From positions 300,356 to 364,355 of the forward strand of contig NZ_FNES01000001.1 of assembly GCF_900100195.1 (NCBI RefSeq): a DNA stretch of 64,000 bases. Direction: 5' to 3'. How positions within the stretch are numbered: the first letter of the stretch is position 1; each line of letters begins with the position of its first letter. This DNA comes from Billgrantia gudaonensis (GTDB taxonomy: Bacteria > Pseudomonadota > Gammaproteobacteria > Pseudomonadales > Halomonadaceae). Under the pieces are notes generated by a model. The model searched no databases and had not been told where the DNA came from. It was given only the letters and a program-made list of their open reading frames with translations. Positions 37,870 to 47,971 of the stretch are shown here, piece after piece. Both the position numbers and the translations under genes were made by a program.

Positions 37870-38056
37870 TGATCCAGTGCAAGGTTTTTGCACGGTTGCT
37901 GAACTGTTGAGTGCCTTTGACGTCAGAAGCTGTGATCGGTAGGAGAAGCGGGTCGGTTTTCCGCTATTCCTCGAGGGGTGGCCTGCCCGCCGTGCAGGGA
38001 AGGCGGGGAATTCATCGAAGCCAAGGCAGCGGCCTTGTGATGTGAGGATGTGAAGA

Positions 38057-38773
38057 ATGAGTCAGAACGCACGGGAATCGCTTTCTGCCCTGATGGACAG
38101 CGAAGGTGATGATCTCGAGCTGCGCCGGGTGCTGAAGTCCTTGGAGGACGACCCGGATGCAGCGGACGCCTGGCGACGCTATCATCTGATGCGTAGCCTG
38201 CTGCGACGGGATCATGACGTCGATGTCAGCATGGACCTCTCGGCGGGAATCCTGGCTCGCATCGAGGAAGAGCCCGTTCCCGCGCCACAGGCTCCGGCAC
38301 CATCGTCGCGACGTTCGATACCGCTGGCACGCGGTGCCGGCATTGCTGCAGCGGTGACACTGATGGTCATCAGCGGCGTGCAGTTCTATCAGGGCAGTGG
38401 CTTCGGCGGCGATCGGTCCGATCTGGCCGATACCGGGTCCGAGGCACCGGCATCGGTCGAAGCGGTGTCCGGGGAGCGCAGCTTTTCTCTCCCCGCCCTG
38501 TCCGGCCAGGCAGAGCAGGTGGGCATGTCGCTCTTCGGTAACGCTCCCTCCAGTGGCAATGCCTCCTCGTTCCTGTCTCAGGCAGACTTTGGCTTCGGCC
38601 GTCCACTGGATACGTCTCCCAACCTGCGCCAGTCGACGAGTGGCGATCAGGAGCAGGCGCGATTGCTCCAGAGCTACCTCGACCGCCATTCGGAGGGAGC
38701 CGCCTATCGCAGTAGCGATGCCTGGATGCCGCTGCTGCGTGCATCCGGTAGCGAGACACTGGGTACGCGCTGA
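38057..38773 (+). CDS. rseA: Anti-sigma-E factor RseA/MucA
   Basis: 238-residue inner-membrane anti-sigma factor. The cytoplasmic N-terminal domain (RESLSALMDSEGDDLELRRVLKSL...AWRRYHLMRSLLR) is the sigma-binding fold. One membrane helix follows at about residues 91-110 and then a periplasmic tail. Under stress it is cleaved by DegS/RseP-type proteases, releasing RpoE. The stop overlaps the rseB ATG (TGATG). Confidence 0.92.
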   Translation: MSQNARESLSALMDSEGDDLELRRVLKSLEDDPDAADAWRRYHLMRSLLRRDHDVDVSMDLSAGILARIEEEPVPAPQAPAPSSRRSIPLARGAGIAAAVTLMVISGVQFYQGSGFGGDRSDLADTGSEAPASVEAVSGERSFSLPALSGQAEQVGMSLFGNAPSSGNASSFLSQADFGFGRPLDTSPNLRQSTSGDQEQARLLQSYLDRHSEGAAYRSSDAWMPLLRASGSETLGTR

Positions 38774-39756
38774 TGCGGGTCGGGCGCACGGCGTGGCGCC
38801 TGGCGCTGCTCGGGGGGCTGATCTGGGTTTCCGCGGGAGTGTTGGCGAGCGAGGAAGAGGGCGAGGCCGATTCCTTCGACTGCGCACAAGTGGCCGAGTG
38901 GGACGCTCCCGATTCGCCCATGGAGTGGTTCGAGCGCAGTCTATGGGCCAACCACTGTTACGTTTTCCAGGCGCGGGCCGTGCGCATCAGCGTCGACGGC
39001 GTGCGCACCGTGGCGCTTTCTCACGACGTGCAGGATGGCGTGGAGCGCGAGGTGGCACGCTTTCTGGACGGTCCTCCGATGATCTTCGAGCGTCGTGGGC
39101 GCATCGGTCGACTCACCTGGACCGAAGACGGCTCCGAAGCGCCCGCGTCGCCCACCGGCATTGCTCGTCACCTGGAGCGCTTCTATCGACTCAGCCTGGG
39201 TGAAGAGGAGCGTATCGCCAGTCGTCGCGTTGTGCGTCTCGACGTAGAGCCGCTGGACGATCACCGCTACGGGCATCGGTTCTGGCTCGATCGCGACACG
39301 GCCCTGCCGCTCAAGCAGCAACTGCTCAACGAAGAGGGGCGGGTGGTCGAAACTTTCCAGTTCACCGAACTCCAGCGACCGCAGCTCCATGAAGGCGACG
39401 TGATCATGGATCGTCGTCGATCACCGCCGTCCCTGGCATGGCGCCCAGGCTGGTTGCCGAAGGGATTCATCGCCCAGCCGGTCGTTACGCGCAGTCAGCG
39501 TCATGGCGAACGGGTCGGGCATCGCATCTACAGCGATGGACTATCGACGCTCAGCCTGTTCGTCGAACCTCTCGACGAGGCAGGCAAGCGGCTGATGCCC
39601 GGCCTTCACCGTCTCGGGATCTCGATGGCCGTGGTGCGCCATATTGAGCGGGCGGGGCAGCCACATCAGGTAGTGGTAATGGGTGAGTTGCCAGTTCGGG
39701 TACTGGTGCGCGTATCCGAAGGCCTGATATGGGAAGAGTCCGAAAGGACCGAGTGA
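38773..39756 (+). CDS. rseB: Sigma-E regulatory protein RseB/MucB
   Basis: 327-residue periplasmic protein that binds RseA and shields it from proteolysis. The signal peptide (about 1-26, ending VLASEE) is followed by the two-domain RseB fold: MEWFERSLWANHCY...VDGVRTVALSHDVQDGVEREVARFLDGP..IFERRG, then the C-terminal lipid-sensing domain with WRPGWLPKGF and YSDGLSTLSLFVEPL. It is coupled to rseA. No mucC-like gene follows. Confidence 0.93.
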   Translation: MRVGRTAWRLALLGGLIWVSAGVLASEEEGEADSFDCAQVAEWDAPDSPMEWFERSLWANHCYVFQARAVRISVDGVRTVALSHDVQDGVEREVARFLDGPPMIFERRGRIGRLTWTEDGSEAPASPTGIARHLERFYRLSLGEEERIASRRVVRLDVEPLDDHRYGHRFWLDRDTALPLKQQLLNEEGRVVETFQFTELQRPQLHEGDVIMDRRRSPPSLAWRPGWLPKGFIAQPVVTRSQRHGERVGHRIYSDGLSTLSLFVEPLDEAGKRLMPGLHRLGISMAVVRHIERAGQPHQVVVMGELPVRVLVRVSEGLIWEESERTE

Positions 39757-39884
39757 AGGAACCGTCAGAGGGGGTGGCGAGTCGAGAAGGATAGGTCGCC
39801 ACGACCTTCTGGAATCGTTGGCCGTAGGGTGAACCTTTTTCGATGCAACTGGTTATGTCTGTCTAGGAGCCTGTCGGATTGCAT

Positions 39885-39908
39885 CGATCGTCATCAGACG
39901 GACGATCG
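39885..39908. other. Perfect inverted repeat upstream of mucD
   Basis: CGATCGTC (39885-39892) and GACGATCG (39901-39908) form a perfect 8-bp inverted repeat with an 8-bp loop, 83 bp before mucD and well past the rseB stop. No T-run follows, so it may be an operator or an mRNA hairpin rather than a terminator. The rest of the 234-bp gap shows no gene. Confidence 0.45.
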
Positions 39909-39990
39909 GTGTCGAGTCCGAAAGGTTCCGGGGCCAGTGTGCGATCACTGGCCTGCTTGCCAATAGAACGAGCGGACGCAGGAGCTTTTC

Positions 39991-41415
39991 ATGAAGCCTA
40001 TTACGCGACACCTTTCCCTGTGGTTTTTACTGGTCACGCTGCTGCTGGGTTGGCAGTCGGCCATGGCCCGAGATGGGCTACCGGATTTCACCGAGTTGGT
40101 GGAAGAGGCTGCACCCGGGGTGGTCAACATCTCCACGTCGCGAACCATCGAACGCCGCGACCCCTTCCAGGATTTTGGCGGGCAGGAGATTCCGGAAATC
40201 TTCCGCCATTTCTTCGGTGATCGTTTTCCCATCCCGCCCGGCGGCAGCGGCCCCGGCCACAGCGAAGAGCGTCAGTCGCTCGGTTCGGGCTTCATCATCA
40301 GTGAAGACGGTTACATCATGACCAATGCTCACGTGGTCAGTGAAGCCGACGAGATCCTGGTGCGTCTCAACGACCGCCGCGAGCTGGAGGCCGAACTGAT
40401 CGGTGCGGATGAACGCACGGACGTTGCGGTGCTCAAGGTCGATGCTTCGGACCTGCCGACGCTGCGCACCGGCGACTCCGAGGAGCTCGAAGTCGGCCAG
40501 TGGGTGGCCGCCATCGGTTCGCCCTTCGGTTTCGATCACTCGGTCACGGCAGGCATCATCAGCGCCATCAACCGGACCTTGCCGCGTGATGCTTACGTTC
40601 CCTTCATTCAGACCGACGTGGCGATCAACCCTGGCAACTCGGGAGGGCCGCTGTTCAATCTCGATGGCGAAGTGGTCGGCATCAATTCGCAGATATTCAC
40701 CCGCAGCGGTGGCTTCATGGGTCTCTCCTTCGCCATCCCCATCAACGTGGCCATGGACGTGGCCGATCAGTTGCGTGACGAAGGGCGAGTCAGCCGTGGC
40801 TGGCTGGGGGTGATGATCCAGCCCGTATCACGCGATCTGGCGGAATCCTTCGGCATGGATCGGGCCAGTGGTGCGCTGATCGCCGACCTCGACCCGGAAG
40901 GGCCGGCAGCGCGGGATGGCTTGCAGGCCGGTGACGTCATCCTGGAAGTGGATGGCGAGGAAGTCGATCGTTCGAGCACCCTGCCGCGGCTGATCGGCCG
41001 CATCAACCCCGGCGATGAGGCCGAGTTGACCGTGCTGCGCGATGGCCGCGAAATCACCGAGACGATCACCATCGGTGACTGGCCCGAGAGCGAGACCACG
41101 GCTTCCAGCAGCCGCAGCGAACCGAGTGCGCAGGCGCGCCTGGGCATTGCCGTGGACGCGTTGAGCGATGACGAGCGTGAGCGGCTGGGCATCGATGCCG
41201 GCGTCATGGTGACAGACGTCGATCCGCGGGGTGCCGCCGCAGCGGCGGGAATCCGCCCGGGAGACGTCATCGTGGGCCTCGACCACCGCCTGGTGGAGAG
41301 CCCGGAGCAGTTGGCCGAGCTGGTCGGTTCGCTGCCCTCGGATCGTGCCGTTCCGGTGCGGCTCTACCGTGATGGCCGCTCGCTGTTCGTTGCCTTGCGG
41401 GTGGAGCAGGAGTGA
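39991..41415 (+). CDS. mucD: DegP/MucD-type periplasmic serine protease
   Basis: 474-residue HtrA protease/chaperone degrading misfolded envelope proteins. The signal peptide (about 1-27, ending AMARDG) precedes a trypsin-like domain with His in MTNAHVVS, Asp in RTDVAVLKVD and Ser in INPGNSGGPLF. Two PDZ domains follow (from about 270 and 380; RGWLGVMIQ, GDVILEVDG, GDVIVGLDH). It follows rpoE-rseAB as in Pseudomonas. The ATG at 39991 gives a proper signal peptide. A strong hairpin follows. Confidence 0.94.
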   Translation: MKPITRHLSLWFLLVTLLLGWQSAMARDGLPDFTELVEEAAPGVVNISTSRTIERRDPFQDFGGQEIPEIFRHFFGDRFPIPPGGSGPGHSEERQSLGSGFIISEDGYIMTNAHVVSEADEILVRLNDRRELEAELIGADERTDVAVLKVDASDLPTLRTGDSEELEVGQWVAAIGSPFGFDHSVTAGIISAINRTLPRDAYVPFIQTDVAINPGNSGGPLFNLDGEVVGINSQIFTRSGGFMGLSFAIPINVAMDVADQLRDEGRVSRGWLGVMIQPVSRDLAESFGMDRASGALIADLDPEGPAARDGLQAGDVILEVDGEEVDRSSTLPRLIGRINPGDEAELTVLRDGREITETITIGDWPESETTASSSRSEPSAQARLGIAVDALSDDERERLGIDAGVMVTDVDPRGAAAAAGIRPGDVIVGLDHRLVESPEQLAELVGSLPSDRAVPVRLYRDGRSLFVALRVEQE

Positions 41416-41443
41416 GCTGACCCACCGTTCCATGCGTACTCCC

Positions 41444-41477
41444 GCAACGCCTCGCCGCTCAGCCGGCGAGGCGTTGC
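41444..41477 (+). terminator. Hairpin terminator after mucD
   Basis: A perfect 13-bp stem (GCAACGCCTCGCC, 41444-41456 with 41465-41477) with an 8-nt loop separates mucD from lepA. Only a TAT follows, so it may be rho-assisted. Confidence 0.6.
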
Positions 41478-41500
41478 TATGTGGGCATCGCCCGGCTGCG

Positions 41501-41530
41501 CTGTCCAACCCCGTGTCATGCCGGTACAAT
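41501..41530 (+). promoter_or_regulatory. Predicted promoter of the lepA operon
   Basis: CTGTCC (41501-41506), 18 bp, TACAAT (41525-41530). The -10 lies in the centre of a 7-bp inverted repeat, GCCGGTA-CAA-TACCGGC (41520-41536), so a repressor could bind across it. The promoter proposed for cysM at 50705 has the same CTGTCC with 18-bp spacing. Confidence 0.4.
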
Positions 41531-41613
41531 ACCGGCCATCGAACTCACGATACGCGAACGGTGGCGGACAGGCCGCCGGTGCCGCGCGCGTACCGAACAT
41601 CGGACCGGGCTAG

Positions 41614-43431
<1,818 letters not shown>

Positions 43432-43444
43432 GAATTGACGCAAC

Positions 43445-44248
43445 ATGGATTTCTCTCTTCTGCTGGTGGTGGCGGTCGCCGTTACCGGGGTGATCTGGGG
43501 GCTCGACCTGGTATGGTGGCGCCCGGCTCGCCAGCGCCGGTTGGACTCCGCCGGAGTCGGTACTACCGAGGGTCTCGGTGAGGCGGCCCGTGAAAAGGCG
43601 CTCAAGGAGCCCTGGCCGGTCGACTACGCACGCTCCTTCTTCCCGGTGCTGCTGGTCGTGCTGCTGCTGAGGAGCTTTCTCGTCGAACCCTTTCAGATTC
43701 CCTCGGGCTCGATGCGCCCCACCCTGGAAGTGGGCGATTTCATCCTCGTCAACAAGTTCGCCTACGGGTTGCGCCTGCCGGTGGTGAACACCGAGATCAT
43801 CGAGATCGGCGAGCCCGAGCGGGGAGATGTCATGGTGTTCCGGTTCCCCGAGGAGCCGTCCGTCAATTTCATCAAGCGCGTGGTAGGGCTGCCCGGCGAC
43901 GTGGTGCGCTACGAGGAGAAGCAGCTCTTCATCAATGGCGAGCCGGTTGCCAAGGAACTGTTGGATGCGGCGCCGGCGGGAGAGCCCGGCGAATGGCTGC
44001 TGGAAGAGCAATTGGGCGAGGTCAGCCACCGTATCTACAATAATCCCCGAGACCCCGGCCCGCGGGTCCGCGAAGTGGAGGTGCCCGAAGGACACTACTT
44101 CACGATGGGCGACAATCGCGATCATTCCAACGACAGTCGCTACTGGGGCTTCGTGCCGGAAGAGAACATCGTGGGACGTGCCTTCGCCGTATGGATGCAT
44201 TGGGATGGCGGTCTGCCGAGCTTCACCAGCGTACGGCGCATCCATTGA
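43445..44248 (+). CDS. lepB: Signal peptidase I
   Basis: 267-residue inner-membrane protease that removes signal peptides. Two N-terminal membrane segments (about 2-24 and 63-80) precede the catalytic domain. The nucleophile Ser is in [23 protein letters not shown] and the base Lys in [30 protein letters not shown] is box E. It is 13 bp after lepA. Confidence 0.96.
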   Translation: MDFSLLLVVAVAVTGVIWGLDLVWWRPARQRRLDSAGVGTTEGLGEAAREKALKEPWPVDYARSFFPVLLVVLLLRSFLVEPFQIPSGSMRPTLEVGDFILVNKFAYGLRLPVVNTEIIEIGEPERGDVMVFRFPEEPSVNFIKRVVGLPGDVVRYEEKQLFINGEPVAKELLDAAPAGEPGEWLLEEQLGEVSHRIYNNPRDPGPRVREVEVPEGHYFTMGDNRDHSNDSRYWGFVPEENIVGRAFAVWMHWDGGLPSFTSVRRIH

Positions 44249-44310
44249 TTCCGGCCGTGATCGAGGCGGGGCGCGCTCCGCACAATCAACCAAAGACCAG
44301 CAGGAGCTTC

Positions 44311-45003
44311 GTGAGCCACTCTCTCATCGCCTTCAGCCGACGGATCGGTCATGACTTCAGCGATGTCTCGCTGTTGGAGCTGGCCCTGACCCATCGCAGC
44401 TTCGGCGGCCAGAACAACGAACGACTCGAGTTTCTCGGCGATTCCATCGTCAACTTCGTCATTGCCGAAGCTCTCTATCAGCGCTTTCCCCAGGCGCGGG
44501 AAGGCCAGCTTTCGCGTCTGCGCGCGCGCCTGGTGCGCGGCCAGACGCTGGCCGAGCTGGCGCGTGAAATGGCCTTCGGCGAGTGTCTGCGGCTCGGTTC
44601 CGGCGAGATGAAGAGCGGAGGTCATCGTCGCGACTCCATCCTCGCCGATGCGGTCGAGGGCGTGATTGGTGCCATCTATCTGGATGCCGGCATGGACACG
44701 GCCCGAGCACGAGTGCTGGCCTGGTATGCGGAGCGTCTGGAAGCGATCGACCTGCAGGACACCCAGAAGGACCCCAAGACGCGGCTGCAGGAGTTTCTCC
44801 AGTCTCGCCAGGCGGCGCTGCCACGTTACGAGGTGGTGTCGGTGGAAGGCGAGGCTCACGATCAGACCTTCACCGTCGAGTGCCACGTCGAGCTGCTCCG
44901 GGACTGCACCCTGGGCATCGGTCCCAGCCGGCGACACGCCGAGCAGCAGGCTGCCGACAGGGCTTTGGCGAGTCTCGACCCTCGCGGAGGACGGCCTTCA
45001 TGA
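44311..45003 (+). CDS. rnc: Ribonuclease III
   Basis: 230-residue double-strand-specific endoribonuclease for rRNA processing. The catalytic signature is [24 protein letters not shown], with the second acidic cluster in [17 protein letters not shown] double-stranded RNA-binding domain follows ([23 protein letters not shown]). I choose the GTG at 44311, which has CAGGAG upstream and gives the usual length. A longer in-frame reading runs into lepB. Its stop overlaps the era ATG. Confidence 0.95.
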   Translation: MSHSLIAFSRRIGHDFSDVSLLELALTHRSFGGQNNERLEFLGDSIVNFVIAEALYQRFPQAREGQLSRLRARLVRGQTLAELAREMAFGECLRLGSGEMKSGGHRRDSILADAVEGVIGAIYLDAGMDTARARVLAWYAERLEAIDLQDTQKDPKTRLQEFLQSRQAALPRYEVVSVEGEAHDQTFTVECHVELLRDCTLGIGPSRRHAEQQAADRALASLDPRGGRPS

Positions 45004-45899
45004 CTCAGACCTGCGGCTTCGTGGCCATCGTCGGCCGACCCAACGTGGGCAAGTCGACCCTGATGAATCGCATCCTCGGCCAGAAGGTGTCGATCACCTC
45101 GCGTCGCCCTCAGACCACCCGTCACCAGGTCATGGGCATCAAGACCGAGGACGACGCTCAGTTCATCTACGTCGATACGCCCGGCATCCACATTCAGACC
45201 CGCGACCGCAACAAGGCGATCAATCGCTTCATGAATCAGGCGGCAAGCCAGGCGCTGCGCGACGTCGATTGCGTGGTGTTCATCGTCGACCGCACCCGCT
45301 GGAGCGATGAGGATCAGGTGGTGCTCGAGCGCCTCGAGCACGTCAAGGCGCCGGTGATCCTGGCCGTCAACAAGGTCGATCGCCTCCAGGACAAGCGCGC
45401 CTTGCTGCCCTGGCTCGACAGCGTGGGCGCGCGGCGCGACTTCGCCGCCATCGTGCCCGTTTCGGCCAAGCATGGCACCAACGTGCCCGAGCTCGAGGCA
45501 GAGGTGGCGAAACATCTGTCCGAGGGTCCGCATCATTTCCCGGACGACCAGATCACCGACAAGAGCCAGCGTTTCCTGGCCGCCGAACTGGTACGCGAGA
45601 AGATCATGCGTCAGCTCGGTGACGAGTTGCCCTACCAGATGACGGTGGAGATCGAGGAATTCCGCGACGAGGGCAAGGTCGTGCACATCAGTGCCCTGAT
45701 TCTGGTCGAGCGCGCCGGCCAGAAGAAGATCCTCATCGGCGAGAACGGTGAGCGCATCAAGACCATCGGGCGCGAGGCACGCCTCGAGATGGAACGCCTG
45801 CTCGATGCCAAGGTGATGCTCAATCTGTGGGTCAAGGTGAAGCGAGGCTGGTCGGACAACGAGCGAGCCTTGAAGAGCCTGGGGTATCACCTAGACTAG
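45000..45899 (+). CDS. era: GTPase Era
   Basis: 299-residue GTPase that binds 16S rRNA during 30S assembly. G1 is GRPNVGKST, the switch [14 protein letters not shown]3 DTPGIH, and G4 NKVD. The C-terminal KH domain contains [42 protein letters not shown] at 45000 overlaps the rnc stop (ATGA). A heptamer array begins five bases after the stop. Confidence 0.97.
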   Translation: MTQTCGFVAIVGRPNVGKSTLMNRILGQKVSITSRRPQTTRHQVMGIKTEDDAQFIYVDTPGIHIQTRDRNKAINRFMNQAASQALRDVDCVVFIVDRTRWSDEDQVVLERLEHVKAPVILAVNKVDRLQDKRALLPWLDSVGARRDFAAIVPVSAKHGTNVPELEAEVAKHLSEGPHHFPDDQITDKSQRFLAAELVREKIMRQLGDELPYQMTVEIEEFRDEGKVVHISALILVERAGQKKILIGENGERIKTIGREARLEMERLLDAKVMLNLWVKVKRGWSDNERALKSLGYHLD

Positions 45900-45903
45900 C
45901 GAC

Positions 45904-45956
45904 TTCGAGCTTCGAGCTTCGAGCTTCGAGCTTCGAGCTTCGAGCTTCGAGCTTCG
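45904..45956 (+). repeat. Tandem TTCGAGC heptamers between era and recO
   Basis: Seven perfect copies of TTCGAGC (45904-45952) plus the start of an eighth occupy most of the 82-bp era-recO spacer inside an otherwise tight operon. It is the same heptamer, on the same strand relative to transcription, as the pilZ-tatD array. Confidence 0.97.
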
Positions 45957-45981
45957 CCCTCGTCGCAATGGACGCCCGCTG

Positions 45982-46686
45982 ATGACGCCCGAACCCGCCT
46001 TTCTGCTGCACAAGCGCCCCTACCGCGAAACCAGTGCGCTGGTGGATCTGGTCACCTTCGAGCATGGACGGGTGCGGGCCGTGGCCCAGGGCGTGCAGCG
46101 GCCCGGCTCGCGCTCCCGCGGGCGGCTGCAGCCCTTCGCGCCGCTGCACGTCACCTGGGTGGGCGAGGGCGAGCTCAAACGGCTGAGGCTGATGGAGAGC
46201 GGCGGGGCAGCGGCGATGCTGGCCGGGGAAGGCTTGTTGTGCGGGCTCTACGCCAATGAACTCTTGACCCGGGTGTTGCCTCTGGAGCTACCGGTGGCCG
46301 AGGTGTTCGCCCACTACACGGCGCTGCTCGACGCGCTGCCACTGCCCGAGGCGCGAGCCCCAGGGCTTCGGCGCCTGGAAGTGGCGCTGCTCGAAGCGCT
46401 CGATGCCATGCCGCGTTTCACCGATTCCCAGGGGAGTGAACTCGACCCCCAGTGTCGCTACCGTTTCGATGCAGCGTCGCACGCTTTCATCGTTGCCGAT
46501 CCGGGCCTCGATGGGCGCACCCTGCGCTTGCTGGCCAGCGGCGGCTGGGACGAACCGGGGCTGGCCGGCCCGGCCAAGGCGGTGACCCGCGCGGCGCTCG
46601 CCCCGCTGCTCGGCTCGCGTCCTCTGCGGTCCCGTGAACTGATGCAGAAGCTCGCGGCCTCCCGGAATCGCCGGTCGGGAGCTTGA
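45982..46686 (+). CDS. recO: DNA repair protein RecO
   Basis: 234-residue recombination mediator of the RecFOR pathway that loads RecA on SSB-coated DNA. The N-terminal OB fold starts [34 protein letters not shown], and the helical C-terminal region has [12 protein letters not shown]. No zinc cysteines, as in other proteobacterial RecO. The ATG at 45982 is the first after the heptamer tract. Its stop codon is itself part of another heptamer arm. Confidence 0.93.
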   Translation: MTPEPAFLLHKRPYRETSALVDLVTFEHGRVRAVAQGVQRPGSRSRGRLQPFAPLHVTWVGEGELKRLRLMESGGAAAMLAGEGLLCGLYANELLTRVLPLELPVAEVFAHYTALLDALPLPEARAPGLRRLEVALLEALDAMPRFTDSQGSELDPQCRYRFDAASHAFIVADPGLDGRTLRLLASGGWDEPGLAGPAKAVTRAALAPLLGSRPLRSRELMQKLAASRNRRSGA

Positions 46687-46794
46687 AGCTAGCAGCAAGA
46701 CCTTGATACGGGGACTGGCAACAGGCTGCCTTTCCAGCTTCCAGCTTCCAGCTTATCGCTTTACCCTTGTCCCTCGACCCCTTGACCTTCGTAT
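46680..46794. repeat. Heptamer-armed element between recO and pdxJ
   Basis: The left arm AGCTTGA, AGCTAGC, AGCAAGA (46680-46700) contains the recO stop. After about 31 bp the right arm runs TTCCAGC three times (46732-46752) and continues in the same 7-base register as TTATCGC, TTTACCC, TTGTCCC, TCGACCC, CTTGACC, TTCGTAT (to 46794). AGCTTGAAGCT (46680-46690) and AGCTTCCAGCT (46736-46746) are inverted matches at 10 of 11 positions. Confidence 0.8.
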
Positions 46795-46807
46795 CCTGGA
46801 GAACTCC

Positions 46808-47590
46808 ATGTATCCCCCTCGCATCCTGCTGGGCGTCAACATCGATCACGTCGCCACGCTGCGCCAGGCCCGCGGCACTCGCTATCCCGACCCGGTCCAG
46901 GCCGCGCTGCTGGCCGAGGAAGCCGGTGCCGATGGCATCACCATTCATCTGCGCGAAGATCGCCGGCATATTCAGGAGCGCGACGTACGTCTGCTGGCGG
47001 AGACGCTCAACACCCGCATGAATCTGGAAATGGCGGTCACCGGGGAGATGCTCACGCTGGCCGAGCAGATGCGGCCGGCGCATGTCTGCCTGGTACCCGA
47101 AAAGCGCGAGGAGTTGACTACCGAAGGGGGGCTAGACGTGGCCGGCGGTCTCGGTGCTGTGTCCGATGCCTGTCGGCGGCTGGCGGCTGCGGGTTGCGAG
47201 GCGTCGCTATTCATCGACCCGGAGCCGGCACAGATCGAGGCGGCGGTGAAAGCGGGGGCGCCCGTGATCGAACTGCATACCGGTGCCTATGCCGAGGCGA
47301 CGGGCGAGGCGGCGCGGCGCGAATATGCGCGCCTGTGCCGCGCTGCCGAACAGGCGCTGGCGCTGGGGCTCGTCGTCAACGCTGGACATGGCTTGCATTA
47401 TCATAACGTCGAAGCAGTGGCTGCCATTCCCGGCATCAACGAGCTGAACATCGGGCACGCGATCATCGCTCGAGCGCTGTTCGTGGGTCTCAAGGAGGCG
47501 GTGGCTGAGATGAAACGACTGATCGTCGCCGGCCAGGAAGCGGGGCTAGTGGCTGCCATCGAAGCCCACGACCACGAGCATGATCACTGA
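46808..47590 (+). CDS. pdxJ: Pyridoxine 5'-phosphate synthase
   Basis: 260-residue TIM-barrel enzyme that closes the pyridoxine ring from 1-deoxyxylulose 5-phosphate and 3-amino-2-oxopropyl phosphate. Family stretches include [53 protein letters not shown] and [11 protein letters not shown]. The ATG at 46808 has CTGGAGAAC upstream. In-frame codons further back fall in the repeat arm. Confidence 0.96.
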   Translation: MYPPRILLGVNIDHVATLRQARGTRYPDPVQAALLAEEAGADGITIHLREDRRHIQERDVRLLAETLNTRMNLEMAVTGEMLTLAEQMRPAHVCLVPEKREELTTEGGLDVAGGLGAVSDACRRLAAAGCEASLFIDPEPAQIEAAVKAGAPVIELHTGAYAEATGEAARREYARLCRAAEQALALGLVVNAGHGLHYHNVEAVAAIPGINELNIGHAIIARALFVGLKEAVAEMKRLIVAGQEAGLVAAIEAHDHEHDH

Positions 47591-47593
47591 GCC

Positions 47594-47971
47594 ATGATCA
47601 TCGGCATCGGTACCGACATCGCCCGAGTGGCGCGCTTTCAGGCGGGCATGGTGCGCCATGGCCCGCGATTCGCTCGGCGGCTGCTCAGCGCGGCCGAGTT
47701 CGATCGCTTCAACGGCCATCCCCAGGCCGCCGGCTATCTGGCCAAGCGCTTTGCCGCCAAGGAGGCTTTCGTCAAAGCGCTGGGCACGGGCATGCGGCGC
47801 GGCATGCGCTGGAGCGAGGTTCAGGTGGTCAACGATGCCCTGGGGCGGCCCTCACTGGTACTCTCCGGCAAGGCCCACGAGCTCGCCCAGGCTGCCGGGG
47901 TCACGACGATTCACCTGTCACTCTCCGACGAGGCCGAGTTGGCGCTGGCCATGGTGGTGCTCGAGGGCTGA
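47594..47971 (+). CDS. acpS: Holo-ACP synthase
   Basis: 125-residue enzyme that transfers 4'-phosphopantetheine to the serine of AcpP (10362). It has the metal motif IIGIGTDIARVARF and KRFAAKEAFVKALGTGMR. It starts 3 bp after pdxJ. Its last 61 bp overlap the 3' end of the convergent barA gene. Confidence 0.95.
   Translation: MIIGIGTDIARVARFQAGMVRHGPRFARRLLSAAEFDRFNGHPQAAGYLAKRFAAKEAFVKALGTGMRRGMRWSEVQVVNDALGRPSLVLSGKAHELAQAAGVTTIHLSLSDEAELALAMVVLEG

Noticed and set aside
39831..39865. Sigma-E-type promoter before mucD (GAACCTT ... GTCTG/TCTA)
   Set aside because: The -35-like GAACCT and the -10-like elements are 20 or more bases apart instead of about 16, and the -35 has an extra C.
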